64,000 nt of DNA from Sphingomonas sp. Leaf10 (GCF_001421245.1 NZ_LMKE01000015.1:82337-146336), one strand, 5' to 3'. Shown: positions 25,630 through 36,387, counted from the stretch's first letter. Notes: generated by a model from the sequence alone, not told the origin. Numbers and translations: made by a program.

Positions 25630-28600
25630 TGAGCGTCGAAAATCATCTTTCGGCGAACGAGGCGTAGGATGTGAAAGTTGCGACGGCGGTACGCGTTCAC
25701 GCGTCAGGCGCACGGGCCCGACGAGGCCAGAATGCGGCAAAAGTGCATGGGGTTGGTATGTTTTGGTTTGGGGGGTGGTGCGGTGGGCGTTTGGTTGTTG
25801 GTCTCCGATAAGGCGGTTAACCCAGCGATTTGCCACGTGAATTTGGATGTCGTTCCGTCCGGTGCGCAATAGCGGGGTGACGTCGATGCGGTAGGGAGGG
25901 GTCCATGCGATCCCTGCGGGGCGACCGTTCACGCGCACGTCGGCCACGGTTTCCACATCGCCCAGATCAAGCATTACCCGGCCCTTGCCCAACCAGTCGC
26001 TACGCACATCAATGCGGCGTCGATAGATGCCGGTTCCCGAGAAATAGCGTCGGTCCGGTTCGGAAAAGCTGGTCCACGACCGCAGCCGGTCGAGTTGTAC
26101 CGCCGGTTGGTCACCGAGCGTCAATGTCCACCCGGTATCAAAGGAGGCGAGCGAATAGACGTCTGCCCGCACCGGTGCCGCAGCGGTCGCCTGCGTTGCA
26201 TGGCGGAAGACGATGAAGGTCGAGCCGGTTTCGTCCAGTTCGACCGGTACGACCGTCCGGCCGTCGGCGATGCGGAACGCGGCCGGCGATATCCCCCCGG
26301 TGATCGCGTCCCACCGCTCCGGCTGGTGGCCCGTGATCCGCAGGCTGACATCGAACGACAGCGGTCGGCCGGTGCGGTTGCTGACAAACCAGATGTCTGC
26401 GCCGGGCATGGTGCGATGGCGAACGGCCACCTGGTCGCGACGCGGCCCGCTCCAGTCGGGCGTCATCTTCTGTACGGCGAGCGCCCCGGCCAGATCGGTG
26501 CGCACCGTCGGCCGCGACCAGAGCCGATCGACCGTGCGTTGCCATGCGTCAGGATCGTCCGACAGGCTGGGCGAGGCGGTCGGCCGCGTGCCGACGATCA
26601 TCGCCCCCGCCGCCGCCAGCGCGTCCAGCCGTTCGAGGGTCGCCAGGGTCAGCTGCTGGCTGGTGCCGCCCAATACCAGTATCCGGTAGCCGACGCCGCC
26701 AAGCGAACGAAGCGTGCCGTCGGCTTGCGTGGAAAGGGCCTTGGCAAGGCCGTCCGGCCCGACGAAATCGAAGGCATAGCCGTCGGGCAGGTCGGAAAAG
26801 GGGCGGTCGCCATACAGGGCGGTGACCGGTGTATCCTCGCCGATGAAATAGGCGATGTCGGCGGCGTGGCGGCCCTGCTGCATCAGATAGGAGGAGCGGG
26901 CGATATAGTCGGTCAGCCCGCCCGCCATTTCCGCCCAGGTTTCGAGGCGGGAAAAATTCTGTCCCAGCCACGGTGACAGTGCGATGCCGGGTGCGGTGTC
27001 GAGCGGCTGATGCGGCGAGGTGTGAATGATGAGCCGGTTCACGCCCAGCGCCAGTTCGAGATCGATCGTCGATTTGAGGTCGCGCGGCGCGAGGGCGAAG
27101 GGATGACCGAACGACGTCAGCGATTCGGCGGCGACGATAGGTTTCCCATAGATGCTGGCGACCGATGCCGCCCCCTGAAGATCGGCGATCAATGTCGTGC
27201 GCGGCGGGGTGCCGGCGGCTGCCCACCACATCGCGCCCATCGGAACGTCGGCCTGCGCCCGCATTGCCAGATCGTCGCCCAGTTGCGGCCGATGATCCTC
27301 CAGCGCCTCTGCATAATAGGTCATGCCGCGCGCATGGGCGCTGCGGGCGAGGGTCGCATAATGCGCCTGGGTTAGCAGGTCGCTGACGGTCTGGCGAAAG
27401 TCGTGCAGGAATTTGTCGCTGCGCGCGGCATCGCCGATTACCGTCCCGGTCAGCGTCGGCAACCATGGCAGCGGATCATAGCCGCGCAGCCGGCGGAACG
27501 CCGCGACCATGCCGGGTGTCCAGTTCTGGTTCCCCGCCTCGATACTGTCGCTGAGCAGGCCGTCGATCCGTCCGCTGCCGGCGGCATCGGCGTACATGCC
27601 CAGATACCGGTCGGCATAGCGCCCGACCGCCGCCGCATCGAGCTTGTCGACCTCCAGCCCGGTTGCCTCGGCCGGTGCGGGCGCGTTGCGTTTGCCGGTC
27701 AGGGCATAGCCCAGTCGCAGGATACGCCAGTGACCGGGCGGGGGTTTCCAGTCGAGCGTCCCGTCCGGGCGCAGGCGCGAGGTAAGGTCGCGGATCGCTT
27801 CGGGTTGAACGCTCCCCGTCATGGGCGGCGTTGCGAGCGTGGCATAGTCGAGTGCGGTCGCGAACCCGGCTTTTTCGGGCCAGCGATGCACGGTCGGCGT
27901 GGTTGCGAAGCGCGCCTCGGTCACGCGCGCGGCGGTAACGGCGGGGGCGGCGGGGGGCGGCACCACGCCCGGCGCGACGGGTGGAAACCCACCGGGCTGG
28001 GCGATGAAACGGATACGGGCAGCGCGGGCGACGACCGAGGGGAATGCGGCGACGAGGATGTTGGCGGGATTATGCGCCAGCGTCGCGACGGTACGGAAGG
28101 TCCGCCCATCTTCGCTCACCTCGACCTCGACACGTGGCGCAGGTGGCGCGCCGAACCCGTGCGGCGCGTCCAGACCGATCGTGACCGACGTCAACGGCGT
28201 CGGCCCGGCGAACCCGAAATCAAGCCGTGCCTCGCCGCTTGTATCGAAGGGAAGGTCGATCGCACGAGCGAACCTGCCGTCGCTCAACTCGGCAGCGGAC
28301 AGCGGAGTGGCCGGGGCGGCGGTGATCTGCGTCACCGTCGCTGCGTCCTGCGGAGCGGGAAAGGCCAGGACGGCGACGTCCCGATAGTATCGCGCGGTAG
28401 TCCCGTCCGCCGCAATGTCCTGAAACGGCCCGGCGACATCCGGCGGCGGCGGCAGCCGGATCGGCCCGTTGCCGACGGAATCGACCTGCGACCACACCAG
28501 CTTCTTCATCGCATCGGCCGGCTGGACGAACGGCGCGCCCGACGCGCTCCATCCCGGCGAGGACGCGATCGCGAAATCGAGGCCCAGTCGGTTGGCGGTG

Positions 28601-28914
28601 GCGACACTCGATCGCAACGCCTGTCGCCAAGGTGGCGACATCCACGGCATTGGCTGCGCGACGATCCGTGGGGTGCCGATCGATCCTTCGAACAACTGCA
28701 CACCGCCGATACCGATGCGGTGCATCCATTCCAGGTCGCGGCGCGCCCCCTCTTGCGTGATGTTGCCGCCCAGCCAGTGCCACCAGCTATAGGGTTTGGC
28801 GCTGACGGGCGGATTGGCGAACCCCGCCGCGAGCGGATCGACCGGCGGTCTGGCACGGGTTGCGCATCCCGCCAGCATTACCGCCGCGAATGTCAGCAAG
28901 ATGCGAATCTTCAT
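25270..28914 (-). CDS. GH106-family alpha-L-rhamnosidase-like lipoprotein with chemoreceptor-relic tail
   Basis: A 1214-residue protein. The true start is the ATG at 28914 ([17 protein letters not shown]), giving a lipobox with C17, so it is likely an envelope lipoprotein. The GH106-type N-terminal region reads [20 protein letters not shown] and [10 protein letters not shown]. The normal family end is near residue 1074 ([13 protein letters not shown]). The frame then runs on through ~20 linker residues into 119 residues of chemoreceptor signalling domain before an amber stop. Its start overlaps the GH3 stop as TGATG, so the two are coupled. Characterised GH106 enzymes release L-rhamnose from plant glycosides or polysaccharides. 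The tail is probably tolerated debris, not a signalling module. Confidence 0.82.
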   Translation of the reverse strand: MKIRILLTFAAVMLAGCATRARPPVDPLAAGFANPPVSAKPYSWWHWLGGNITQEGARRDLEWMHRIGIGGVQLFEGSIGTPRIVAQPMPWMSPPWRQALRSSVATANRLGLDFAIASSPGWSASGAPFVQPADAMKKLVWSQVDSVGNGPIRLPPPPDVAGPFQDIAADGTTARYYRDVAVLAFPAPQDAATVTQITAAPATPLSAAELSDGRFARAIDLPFDTSGEARLDFGFAGPTPLTSVTIGLDAPHGFGAPPAPRVEVEVSEDGRTFRTVATLAHNPANILVAAFPSVVARAARIRFIAQPGGFPPVAPGVVPPPAAPAVTAARVTEARFATTPTVHRWPEKAGFATALDYATLATPPMTGSVQPEAIRDLTSRLRPDGTLDWKPPPGHWRILRLGYALTGKRNAPAPAEATGLEVDKLDAAAVGRYADRYLGMYADAAGSGRIDGLLSDSIEAGNQNWTPGMVAAFRRLRGYDPLPWLPTLTGTVIGDAARSDKFLHDFRQTVSDLLTQAHYATLARSAHARGMTYYAEALEDHRPQLGDDLAMRAQADVPMGAMWWAAAGTPPRTTLIADLQGAASVASIYGKPIVAAESLTSFGHPFALAPRDLKSTIDLELALGVNRLIIHTSPHQPLDTAPGIALSPWLGQNFSRLETWAEMAGGLTDYIARSSYLMQQGRHAADIAYFIGEDTPVTALYGDRPFSDLPDGYAFDFVGPDGLAKALSTQADGTLRSLGGVGYRILVLGGTSQQLTLATLERLDALAAAGAMIVGTRPTASPSLSDDPDAWQRTVDRLWSRPTVRTDLAGALAVQKMTPDWSGPRRDQVAVRHRTMPGADIWFVSNRTGRPLSFDVSLRITGHQPERWDAITGGISPAAFRIADGRTVVPVELDETGSTFIVFRHATQATAAAPVRADVYSLASFDTGWTLTLGDQPAVQLDRLRSWTSFSEPDRRYFSGTGIYRRRIDVRSDWLGKGRVMLDLGDVETVADVRVNGRPAGIAWTPPYRIDVTPLLRTGRNDIQIHVANRWVNRLIGDQQPNAHRTTPQTKTYQPHALLPHSGLVGPVRLTRERVPPSQLSHPTPRSPKDDFRRSMRRLEETAAAMDEITRGVTKTAGAAEQTTQVVGTAQTEIDHSQQVVRHAVDVMGAIERSSTEISEIISIIDGIASQTNLLALNAGVEAARAGEAGKGFAVVASEVRALARRSADAATDV

Positions 28915-31223
28915 CAGGCTTTTCCCAGCATGAAACGAACCGGCCGCCCTGCTGCCGATGAAGGGGCGATCCACAGATCGAAGGCGCCTGCTTCCGCCTG
29001 CCACGTCAGATCGCTGCCGACGAAGGTCAGATCCTTTCGCGCGATCGTGAAGCGGATGCGCTGTGCTTCGCCCGGTGCAAGCGTTACCTTCCGAAATCCC
29101 TTCAACTCGCGCACCGGGCGGGTGACGCTGGCGGCCATATCGCGGATATAGAGCTGCACGACTTCCTCAACGGGGCGGGTGCCGGTGTTGCGAACTTCGA
29201 CCGTTGCCTCGATCGAACCGTCCCAAGGCAGGGCTGCGCTGCTTAACGTCGGTTCGCCGTACGTCACCGACGCATAACCGAGGCCGAACCCGAACGGATA
29301 GAGCGCCTCGTTCGACACCTCGACATAGCGCGCCTTGAAGAACGCAGCTTCGCCCGGTGCCTGGGGGCGCCCGGTGGATTTGTGGTTGTAATAGAAAGGC
29401 TGCTGACCCGAATCCTGCGGAAAGCTGACGGGCAGGCGACCGGATGGCGCGGCCTTTCCGGTCAGCACGTCGGCGAGCGCCAGCCCGCCAGCCGAACCCA
29501 GAAACCACCCGACGACGATCGCGGAAGCATCGCGGACCGCACCGTGCAGCGCCAGCGCGCGACCGGTGCCGAGCACCACCACGACCGGCCTGCCGGTCGC
29601 CGCGACGGCATCGGCCAGTGCCTGCTGCGCGTGCGGTACGGTGATCTCGACCCGCGAACGGGCTTCGCCCGACATGTCCTGGCCTTCGCCGATGGCGAGG
29701 ATGACGATGTCGGCCTCGCGCGCGGCGGCGACCGCAGCGTCGATGCCACCGGGCAGGGCGGTGTGGATGTCCGAACCCTTGACCACCCGCAGCCGGTCGG
29801 CGGGCAATGCGGCCCGCAACCCCTGTGCCAGCGTCACCGCTTCCCCCGTTTTCGCCCAAGGCGCCCAGGTTCCGTCCATGTTCGCCGGATCGTCGCCGAG
29901 TGGCCCGATCAGCGCGACACGCGCGTCCTTGCGGAGCGGCAGGACGTTCCCTTCATTCTTCAGCAGCACGACGGAGCGCGTCGCCGCGCTGCGGGCGAGC
30001 GCGAGTGCCGCCGGGGTTCGCACCTCGCGGGCCTCGCGCTTTGGGTCGAGCGAGCGAAAGGGATCGTCGAACAGGCCCAGCCGCTCCTTCACCAACAACA
30101 CGCGCCGCACCGCTTCGTCGACATGGGCCATCGGCACCTTGCCGGACGCGACCAGCGCGGGGAGGTGCCGTTTGTAGAGGCCGCCGCCCATGTTCATGTC
30201 GACGCCGGCGTTCAGCGCCAGCGCCGCCGCCTCCGCCTCATCGGCGGCGACGCCATGTGCCACCAGTTCCTCCGCCGATCCGGCGTCGGAGACGACGAAA
30301 CCCGGAAATTTCCATTCGTCGCGAAGGATGCCGGTCAAAAGCTTCGCGTTGCCCGATGCCGGAACGCCATCTATGTCGTTGAACGCCGCCATCGTCGTGA
30401 TCGCCCCGGCATTGAACGCGGCCTTGAATGGCGGCAAATGCGTCTGACGCAGTTCGCGTTCGGACAGGTCCGTGGCGTTATATTCCATGCCCCCCAGCAC
30501 CCCGCCATAGCCGGCGAAATGCTTCGGGCAGGACGCGACGCTACGGGGCGATGTCAGGTCGTCGCCCTGGAATCCGCGCACATAGGCTTCGGCGAAGCGC
30601 GCGGTCAGATACGGGTCCTCACCCGATCCTTCGGCTACACGGCCCCACCGCTGGTCGCGCGCCACGTCGATCATCGGCGCGTAGGTCCAATGAACGCCGA
30701 CCGCGCTCATCTCCTGCGCGGCGGCGCGCGCGGTTTGTTCTGCCAGCGCGGGTTCGAAACTGGCGGCGAGTGCGATCGGCAGCGGAAAGATGGTACGCAG
30801 GCCGTGGACGACGTCGGCCCCGAACATCAACGGAATCCCCAGCCGCGATTCGAGCGCAGCCTTTTGCAGATCGCGGCCCAGCGCGACCCCGGTTCCGGCC
30901 AGCAAAGCGCCGACGCGCCCGGCGCGGATTTCGGCATATTGGAAGCGGGCGCGGTCGCGCGCCTCGGCCTGCGCGTTGATGTCGGGATTGATCGGCCGGG
31001 GGGTCGGGCGCACCTCGTCCGGATAGAGGGTGAGCTGCCCGATCTTTTCCTCAAGCGTCATCTTCGCGATCAGCGCGTCGATCTTCGGGCTGAGGCCGTT
31101 GGGCGCGGCCAGCGCGGATCGGGGCAGCAGCGACGTCGTCCCCAGCACCGCGATGCCGGCCAGCAACCTGCGCCGTGACACGTCGCGGCGTATGCTCGGA
31201 TACCTGCCGTTAGCCTGCACCAT
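28914..31223 (-). CDS. GH3 beta-glucosidase-type glycoside hydrolase, Tat-exported
   Basis: A 769-residue GH3 enzyme. It carries a twin-arginine-type leader ([13 protein letters not shown], then SALAAP), so it is exported folded. The barrel has the [20 protein letters not shown] stretch, CPKHFAGYG and the nucleophile aspartate in FVVSDAGS. The second alpha/beta domain and the C-terminal fibronectin-like domain ([18 protein letters not shown]) follow, giving the usual length. The start is the ATG at 31223 or the GTG at 31226 just before it. It is first in a two-gene operon with the GH106 gene, under a promoter with a GGAACAGGTGTTCT operator. Together they would remove rhamnose and then glucose from a rhamnoglucoside. 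Confidence 0.9.
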   Translation of the reverse strand: MVQANGRYPSIRRDVSRRRLLAGIAVLGTTSLLPRSALAAPNGLSPKIDALIAKMTLEEKIGQLTLYPDEVRPTPRPINPDINAQAEARDRARFQYAEIRAGRVGALLAGTGVALGRDLQKAALESRLGIPLMFGADVVHGLRTIFPLPIALAASFEPALAEQTARAAAQEMSAVGVHWTYAPMIDVARDQRWGRVAEGSGEDPYLTARFAEAYVRGFQGDDLTSPRSVASCPKHFAGYGGVLGGMEYNATDLSERELRQTHLPPFKAAFNAGAITTMAAFNDIDGVPASGNAKLLTGILRDEWKFPGFVVSDAGSAEELVAHGVAADEAEAAALALNAGVDMNMGGGLYKRHLPALVASGKVPMAHVDEAVRRVLLVKERLGLFDDPFRSLDPKREAREVRTPAALALARSAATRSVVLLKNEGNVLPLRKDARVALIGPLGDDPANMDGTWAPWAKTGEAVTLAQGLRAALPADRLRVVKGSDIHTALPGGIDAAVAAAREADIVILAIGEGQDMSGEARSRVEITVPHAQQALADAVAATGRPVVVVLGTGRALALHGAVRDASAIVVGWFLGSAGGLALADVLTGKAAPSGRLPVSFPQDSGQQPFYYNHKSTGRPQAPGEAAFFKARYVEVSNEALYPFGFGLGYASVTYGEPTLSSAALPWDGSIEATVEVRNTGTRPVEEVVQLYIRDMAASVTRPVRELKGFRKVTLAPGEAQRIRFTIARKDLTFVGSDLTWQAEAGAFDLWIAPSSAAGRPVRFMLGKA

Positions 31224-31298
31224 CACCCATCCGCTCCCACGCTGTCGTTCCGCGCCATCGATGCGCTCGCATCAAGATGGCCTGTTTTGACGGTAATA

Positions 31299-31324
31299 AG
31301 AACACCTGTTCCATTAAGTGTCAA
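31299..31324 (-). promoter_or_regulatory. Promoter and operator of the GH3-GH106 operon
   Basis: On the minus strand TTGACA (31324-31319) is followed 17 bases later by TCTTAT. The 14-bp palindrome GGAACAGGTGTTCT (31312-31299) lies in the spacer. Related palindromes occupy the core promoters of the TBDR (31455) and MFS (35559) genes, pointing to one repressor. Confidence 0.7.
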
Positions 31325-31420
31325 TCGCCGCAGCGCGTGCGCATCAATCGATACGCTGACGTTAAGGGCGTGACCAAGCGACGGTGTTTCACCCAACGTA
31401 TTCGCGTGAATCGCCGCCGC

Positions 31421-31468
31421 TTGACAACCAGTCGACTCTGGCTTTATCAAAACCAGAACGTATATTCC
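31421..31468 (+). promoter_or_regulatory. Promoter and operator of the TBDR at 31524
   Basis: TTGACA (31421-31426), a 17-base spacer and TTATCA (31444-31449). AGAACGTATATTCC (31455-31468) covers the start-site region; its complement GGAATATACGTTCT matches the MFS site in 12 of 14 positions. Confidence 0.72.
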
Positions 31469-31523
31469 ATAAAGCGGCCCGCCCAGAGGATCGCCGGGAT
31501 TGTCATTTTCAGGAGAGGATCGA

Positions 31524-33761
31524 ATGCGTTTCCCTTTGCTTGCCGCCCTGCTTGGTTCGACGTGTATCGTGCCGGCCCATGCCCAGGACGTCGCCGCCGA
31601 TCCGCAGCCTGCCGCAGCGGTACAGCCCGCCGATGCCAGTTCCGATGAAATCGTCGTTACCGCACAGCGCCGGTCGGAGCGGGTTCAGGACGTGCCGATC
31701 GCGATTTCGGTCGTGAGCGGTGACCAGCTGCAACGCCAGCAGGTGACGCAGCTTACCGATCTTTCGCGCACGACCGCCGCGCTGCAATTCGGTGCGGTCA
31801 GCGGCGGTGGCGGCAGCGGCGCCTTCGTACGCGGCATCGGTACCGCCGCGCTCAGCCGTTCGGCCGAAAGCGCGGTCGGGATCGTCGTCGACGGCGTGGT
31901 GCAGGGCAATACCAACATTAGCAACCTGTTCGACATCGCCCGCGTCGAAGTGCTGCGCGGTCCGCAGGGAACACTGTTCGGCCAGAGCGTGTCGGCGGGC
32001 GTCATCAACATCAGCACGTTGGCACCCGATCCCAGCGCGGTGTCGGGACGGATCATCTTCGAGGCTTCGGGCGACGGCTTTGCCGGGTCGGAACTGGGGC
32101 GGCAGATCGTCCGCGGCGGTGTGAACGTGCCGGTGTCGTCAACCTCGGCCGTCCGCTTCAGCGCCTTCGGCGGACGGACGACCGGTACCAACCGCAACCT
32201 GTTCACCGGCAGGACCGACGAACTGACCGAGGCGGGCTGGCGCGCGCGGTATCTGGGCACCTTTGCCGACCGGGTGACGGTCAACCTGATCGCCGACTAT
32301 AGCTACAACTCGACGCAGGATCCGCCGTTCTTCAACTATGTTCAGGCGGCAACACCGGCCACCATTGCCCTTGCGGGCAGCTGCGGGATCACCATTCAAC
32401 GCGGCAACCTCGATTCCTGCGGTCGCCCCGGTCGGGCAAGCGGGCGCGCCTATGGCCTGTCGGGTCAGGTCGATGTCGAGCTGGGCGATCTGACACTGAC
32501 GTCCATCACCGCACGTCGTATCCAGAACCTATATACCTCGACCGACATCGACCGCTTCTACAACTCGGCGGTAAATATCAGCTCCGGCGCAGCGACCGAT
32601 TACGGTCAGTTCACGCAGGAAATCCGGCTGTCGTCGGATCCCTCGCGGCCGTTGTCGGTCGTGCTCGGCGGCTTTTACTACGACGCCGATACCGATGTCG
32701 AACAGGGGCCACCGCAGGGCGGGCAGGTGGCCTTGCCCAACGGCTTCATCATCGGCACGCTGGAGCGTTCGACCACCCAGTCGCGTAACTATTCCGGTTT
32801 CGGCGAGGCCCGCTATCGCAACGGCCCGGTGACGGTGTTCGGTGGCGTGCGCCTGCAGCGCAGCGAGCTGAACCATGTCGGACTGCGGCAGAGCGTCGCC
32901 GTGCGTGGCCCGATCCCGAACGGGACGGCACTTACCACCGACTATGGCTATGACGATACCGATCTGTCGTGGCGCGTCGGGGGGCAGTTGGCACCCACCC
33001 GCCAGTTCATGGTCTATGGCACCGTGGCGCGTGGGTACAAGAACGCACAGCTCGCGCCGATCGCGGTGGTCAACAACGTGCCGCTGTTGCGCAACGTCGT
33101 CCTGCCCGAAAAGCCGATGGCGTATGAGGTCGGCATCAAGTCCTCGCTGTTCGACGGCCGGCTGTCGTTCAACATTGACGGCTTCTATCAGAAGGTACGC
33201 AACCTCCAGACGCAGACCACGGTCACGCTCAGCGACAATCCGGTGCCGGCGCTGCTGCCGACCAACGTGTCGGAAGTCGTCAGCAAGGGGATCGAGGCCG
33301 ATGCCTTCGGCCGGATCGGACGGCACCTGACGTTGAATGCCAGCGCGATCTACAACGTCGCCAAATATCCGATCGACTATCGCGACCGCGACAATGTCTC
33401 GCTGATCGGTCAGCAGCTTGCCTTCGCGCCGCGCTTCACCGCGACGCTGTCCGGCGAATACACGACGCCAGTCAGCAACAATGTCGAAGGGTTCCTGTCG
33501 CTCGACGGCAGGTACAAGAGCGCCACGCGCCTGACCGACGAAGTGCGTGACCCGACCTATTCGGTCGACGAAGCGCGGTTCATCTTCGGCGGCCGGGTTG
33601 GTGCCCGCGTCAACGACCAGTGGAGCGTCGCTTTGTTCGCCAACAATATCGGGGCATCGCGGCTGCCCGCGGCCGCGACCCGGCTGCTCGGCAACTTCGC
33701 CTACGCCTACAACATCCAGTCGGTCCGTCAGGTCGGGTTGCAGACCAGCCTGCAATTCTGA
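31524..33761 (+). CDS. TonB-dependent receptor
   Basis: A 745-residue outer-membrane receptor of the shorter class typical of siderophore- or aromatic-compound receptors. It has a signal peptide (MRFPLLAALLGSTCIVPAHA), a TonB-box-like DEIVVTAQRR, the plug signature ERVQDVPIAISVVSG, and VEVLRGPQGTLFGQSVSAG. It ends in a C-terminal phenylalanine (GLQTSLQF). The start at 31524 has AGGAGAGGA upstream. It is divergent from the GH3-GH106 operon and shares the operator type with it and with the MFS gene beyond. I infer uptake of the intact aromatic glycoside; an iron-chelate role cannot be excluded from sequence alone. Confidence 0.87.
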   Translation: MRFPLLAALLGSTCIVPAHAQDVAADPQPAAAVQPADASSDEIVVTAQRRSERVQDVPIAISVVSGDQLQRQQVTQLTDLSRTTAALQFGAVSGGGGSGAFVRGIGTAALSRSAESAVGIVVDGVVQGNTNISNLFDIARVEVLRGPQGTLFGQSVSAGVINISTLAPDPSAVSGRIIFEASGDGFAGSELGRQIVRGGVNVPVSSTSAVRFSAFGGRTTGTNRNLFTGRTDELTEAGWRARYLGTFADRVTVNLIADYSYNSTQDPPFFNYVQAATPATIALAGSCGITIQRGNLDSCGRPGRASGRAYGLSGQVDVELGDLTLTSITARRIQNLYTSTDIDRFYNSAVNISSGAATDYGQFTQEIRLSSDPSRPLSVVLGGFYYDADTDVEQGPPQGGQVALPNGFIIGTLERSTTQSRNYSGFGEARYRNGPVTVFGGVRLQRSELNHVGLRQSVAVRGPIPNGTALTTDYGYDDTDLSWRVGGQLAPTRQFMVYGTVARGYKNAQLAPIAVVNNVPLLRNVVLPEKPMAYEVGIKSSLFDGRLSFNIDGFYQKVRNLQTQTTVTLSDNPVPALLPTNVSEVVSKGIEADAFGRIGRHLTLNASAIYNVAKYPIDYRDRDNVSLIGQQLAFAPRFTATLSGEYTTPVSNNVEGFLSLDGRYKSATRLTDEVRDPTYSVDEARFIFGGRVGARVNDQWSVALFANNIGASRLPAAATRLLGNFAYAYNIQSVRQVGLQTSLQF

Positions 33762-33785
33762 TCGATCCGGTCCGGTCGACGAAAT

Positions 33786-33816
33786 GGGCGGGGGTGCGCA
33801 GGCACCTCCGCCCTTT
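33786..33816 (+). terminator. Rho-independent terminator of the TBDR gene
   Basis: GGGCGGGGGTGC, loop GCAG, GCACCTCCGCCC, then TTT: a 12-bp stem with one mismatch, 25 bases after the stop codon. Confidence 0.7.
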
Positions 33817-34227
33817 CTGCGTCTGTCGCTCCGGCAGAATGGGTGCCGCTCGGGACACGCGTGCGTGAGGAGGGCGGCAAACCGCCGAAACGTGATCGAA
33901 GGTCCCGCGAGAGTCGCGACCTTCGCCATATGCCGCTGGTGCCCGGTCAGTCTGGCACGCTTCGGCAGTCGTCGTCGACGGAGTCAAATCCAGCCATGCC
34001 GTTCGCGAAGGTTCGTCGCGGTGGGTGCTGGGGTACAGGTCGACGGAATACCGGATGGTTTCGAACGGAACGCCCTGTCGTCCGCGCGGCCGAGAGGCGG
34101 CGGGCCATGTCCGGCCGGACTTGAGACGCAGCCGCAACCGGACGACGCTTCGTACCGACCATCGACGGCACGCCATCCGTCCTCTCCCGATCAGCAGCCG
34201 CCCTGTGTTGCCCCGGGTTGCAGGTAC

Positions 34228-34263
34228 AAAAAAGCGCGCCTCCATCCGGGGATGAAGGCGCGC
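34228..34263 (-). terminator. Rho-independent terminator of the MFS gene
   Basis: On the minus strand GCGCGCCTTCATCC pairs with GGATGGAGGCGCGC (14-bp stem, one wobble) around a two-base loop and is followed by TTTTTTG. It lies 27 bases past the MFS stop codon. Confidence 0.85.
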
Positions 34264-34290
34264 CGCACATACGCGACCGGGCCGATCAGC

Positions 34291-35511
34291 TCATCCGTCG
34301 CTGTCGATCGGTCGTGGCAACATCTTCCCACCGATCAGCAGCGCCACCGCGCCCGTCAGTGCGACGCATCCCATCGCAACGAAGGTCGGCAGGATGCCGC
34401 CGGTGACGTGGCGGACCAGCCCGACGACGACCGGACTGACGAACTGCCCGGCAAAGAAGGCACAGGTCCACATTCCGAAGCCACGCCCGCGATGTTCGGG
34501 CGGCAACAGCCGTGACACCCAGAAGATCAGGCCGGCGACGGTGATGCCCGCGCCGATCTGCTGAATGAAGCCGAACACGGCCATCATCTCGACGTTGCGG
34601 GCCAATCCCATGCCGACCATCCCGACGCCCATGAACGCCAGAAAGCTGACGATCAGGCGGTCGCCCCCGACGCGGCGCGACAGGAGATTGAACAGCAACG
34701 CCCCGATCGGTGTGCCGAGGCTGCAAATGCCGATGAGGAAGCCGAGCCGCGCCGACGATGCTTCTCCCGTCGCCTCGAACGCCAGCCCCGACTGGACGAT
34801 GAAGACATAGTAGAGGACCGATGCGAACAGCGTCGCGGCGCAGAAGGACAGTACCGTCCGCGTCGGAAACGGGGTGGCCGGCGCAGGGGCCTCGCCGGCC
34901 AGCGATGCGGTAGCCGACCGCGGCTCATACAGGACGAACACCATCACCGCGAAAATCAGCAGCGCGGCGGCATAGATCAGGAACGCACCGTTCCAGTAGA
35001 GTGCGGTGAGCGCACCGGCCAGCGCGATCGATCCGGTGCCCAGGATCGGGCCGCTGACGCCCTGTACCGTGATCCAGGTCCGGCGTTCGCGAACCGTGAA
35101 GTAATCGGCGAACAGCGCGTTGACGATGATGAGGATCAACCCCTCCGCCGCACCGACCATCAGGCGTGTCGCGAACATCATCGGCAGGTGATCGAAAAAG
35201 AACGGTGCGATGCCGGCGAACCCGTAGCAGAAGGTCGCGATCAGGATCAGCCGCCGACGGCCGTACCGGTCGACCAGCATGCCCGCGAACGGCGCGAGCA
35301 GCGCGACCATCAGCCCGGGCGCGGTGACCATCAACGGCACCAGCGTCGTCGCAAACGGTATGTCGGCGAAATGCCGCATCAGGCTGGGCACCGCAGGTGC
35401 CAGCGACAGGATGCTCAGCACCGGCAGGAAACCCGCGATGGCCAGTGTCAGCCCCTGCGCCGCCCCCGCGCGTCGAACCCCGATGTTTCCGTCGCCCTGT
35501 CGCGTCGACAT
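34291..35511 (-). CDS. MFS transporter
   Basis: A 406-residue inner-membrane carrier with about 12 hydrophobic segments. The loop-2 signature GMLVDRYGRRRLI follows the third segment. The protein looks like the drug/aromatic-acid side of the superfamily rather than a sugar carrier, but substrate cannot be assigned. GGAGAGCGG precedes the ATG at 35511. It is next to the TetR gene on the same strand, yet has its own promoter with an operator, and ends at a strong terminator. In this locus it probably imports the aglycone or partly deglycosylated compound from the periplasm, or exports a toxic intermediate. Confidence 0.87.
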   Translation of the reverse strand: MSTRQGDGNIGVRRAGAAQGLTLAIAGFLPVLSILSLAPAVPSLMRHFADIPFATTLVPLMVTAPGLMVALLAPFAGMLVDRYGRRRLILIATFCYGFAGIAPFFFDHLPMMFATRLMVGAAEGLILIIVNALFADYFTVRERRTWITVQGVSGPILGTGSIALAGALTALYWNGAFLIYAAALLIFAVMVFVLYEPRSATASLAGEAPAPATPFPTRTVLSFCAATLFASVLYYVFIVQSGLAFEATGEASSARLGFLIGICSLGTPIGALLFNLLSRRVGGDRLIVSFLAFMGVGMVGMGLARNVEMMAVFGFIQQIGAGITVAGLIFWVSRLLPPEHRGRGFGMWTCAFFAGQFVSPVVVGLVRHVTGGILPTFVAMGCVALTGAVALLIGGKMLPRPIDSDG

Positions 35512-35558
35512 GTCCGCTCTCCAATCCGAACGACGACCTTAGCTGGTCGCCTTATTTC

Positions 35559-35594
35559 GGAATGGACGTTCTACTATGCGGGCTGCACTGTCAA
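35559..35594 (-). promoter_or_regulatory. Promoter and operator of the MFS gene
   Basis: TTGACA on the minus strand (35594-35589) overlaps the stop codon of the TetR gene. The palindrome-like GGAATGGACGTTCT (35559-35572, plus strand) sits where the -10 box is expected. It matches the TBDR site (31455) in 12 of 14 positions. Confidence 0.68.
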
Positions 35595-36259
35595 CTGTCG
35601 TCGGCGTCTTCGCCGGTGAAGCGAAGATAGGCCAGGGTCATATCGGCCAGATCCGCCTTCAGCTGCGTCCAGTCGCCTTCCCCCGCCGCCTCGCTCGACG
35701 AGCCGAAACCGAGATAACGGGCGAGCGATGCGTAGAGCATGCGGAACGCGACATCGACCGCACGGTCCGGGTCGGGACGGCGGATCGATTTGCGATAGTC
35801 GAGCAACGCATCGCGCACCGCAGTGGCGGTCCGGCCATAGCTGCCCTTGCCCAGCGACGCGACGACCGGGTCGTTGCTGGCCCGCAGCATGAACGGACGC
35901 ATTTCCGCCGAAAACTGACGCAGCGACTCAGCAATCCGGTCGACGAAGAGGGCGATGAACCGGGCGAAGGGCAAGCGTTGTTCGCGCACCCGCGCGATCG
36001 CCAGCAGCATATCGGCATCGACCCGTTGCAGCACGCGCACCTGCACCGCGTGGACCATGTCGTCCTTGCTGTCGAACCGGCAATAGATCGACCCGATCGA
36101 AACCTTGCCCAGCCTGGCGACCTCGTTGAGCGTGAAATCGTCCGATCCGCGCTCTGCCATCAACTTCTCGGCGGTCGTCAGCATCCGCTCGAAACTGGCC
36201 TTGCTGCGCCCCTGCTGCGGGGTCCGTACCTTCGCCTGAACGGCGTCCTGCGTTTCCAT
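35591..36259 (-). CDS. TetR-family transcriptional regulator
   Basis: A 222-residue repressor. The helix-turn-helix spans DFTLNEVARLGKVSIGSIYC, followed by RFDSKDDMVHAV. The C-terminal ligand-binding domain (residues ~70-210) is variable, as usual. It is divergent from the aromatic-degradation operon at 36388 and precedes the MFS gene. It is the only regulator gene inside the block whose promoters share the 14-bp operator, so it is the prime candidate to bind it. The inducer would be the glycoside, its aglycone or an early intermediate. The start at 36259 has a modest ribosome site. Confidence 0.87.
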   Translation of the reverse strand: METQDAVQAKVRTPQQGRSKASFERMLTTAEKLMAERGSDDFTLNEVARLGKVSIGSIYCRFDSKDDMVHAVQVRVLQRVDADMLLAIARVREQRLPFARFIALFVDRIAESLRQFSAEMRPFMLRASNDPVVASLGKGSYGRTATAVRDALLDYRKSIRRPDPDRAVDVAFRMLYASLARYLGFGSSSEAAGEGDWTQLKADLADMTLAYLRFTGEDADDS

Positions 36260-36296
36260 GCCACACCTTTACCAAAAAACGAACGCAATATGCGAC

Positions 36297-36325
36297 TGGA
36301 CATTTCAGAACTGTCACTCTAATAA
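36297..36325 (+). promoter_or_regulatory. Promoter of the aromatic-degradation operon
   Basis: TGGACA (36297-36302), a 17-base spacer and TAATAA (36320-36325). The spacer holds AGAACTGTCACTCT (36307-36320), a degenerate form of the locus operator: its complement shares 9 of 14 bases with the MFS site, including GTTCT. Confidence 0.55.
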
Positions 36326-36387
36326 GCGTCAAGTGATTCAACAGCGCGGCAAACCAAGCCGCCGCCGATATCTCATGAGGAGGGGAT

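Larger units (their letters stand above)
33762..34290. other. Gene-free spacer between convergent TBDR and MFS genes
   Basis: 529 bases with open frames that are Arg/Pro-rich and resemble no protein family. It holds one terminator for each flanking gene (33786 and 34228). Nothing else was recognised in the middle part. Confidence 0.6.

Noticed and set aside
33610-34245. Open frame in the spacer between the TBDR and MFS genes
   Set aside because: Runs through the TBDR 3' end and its terminator, is Arg/Pro rich and lacks a ribosome site.
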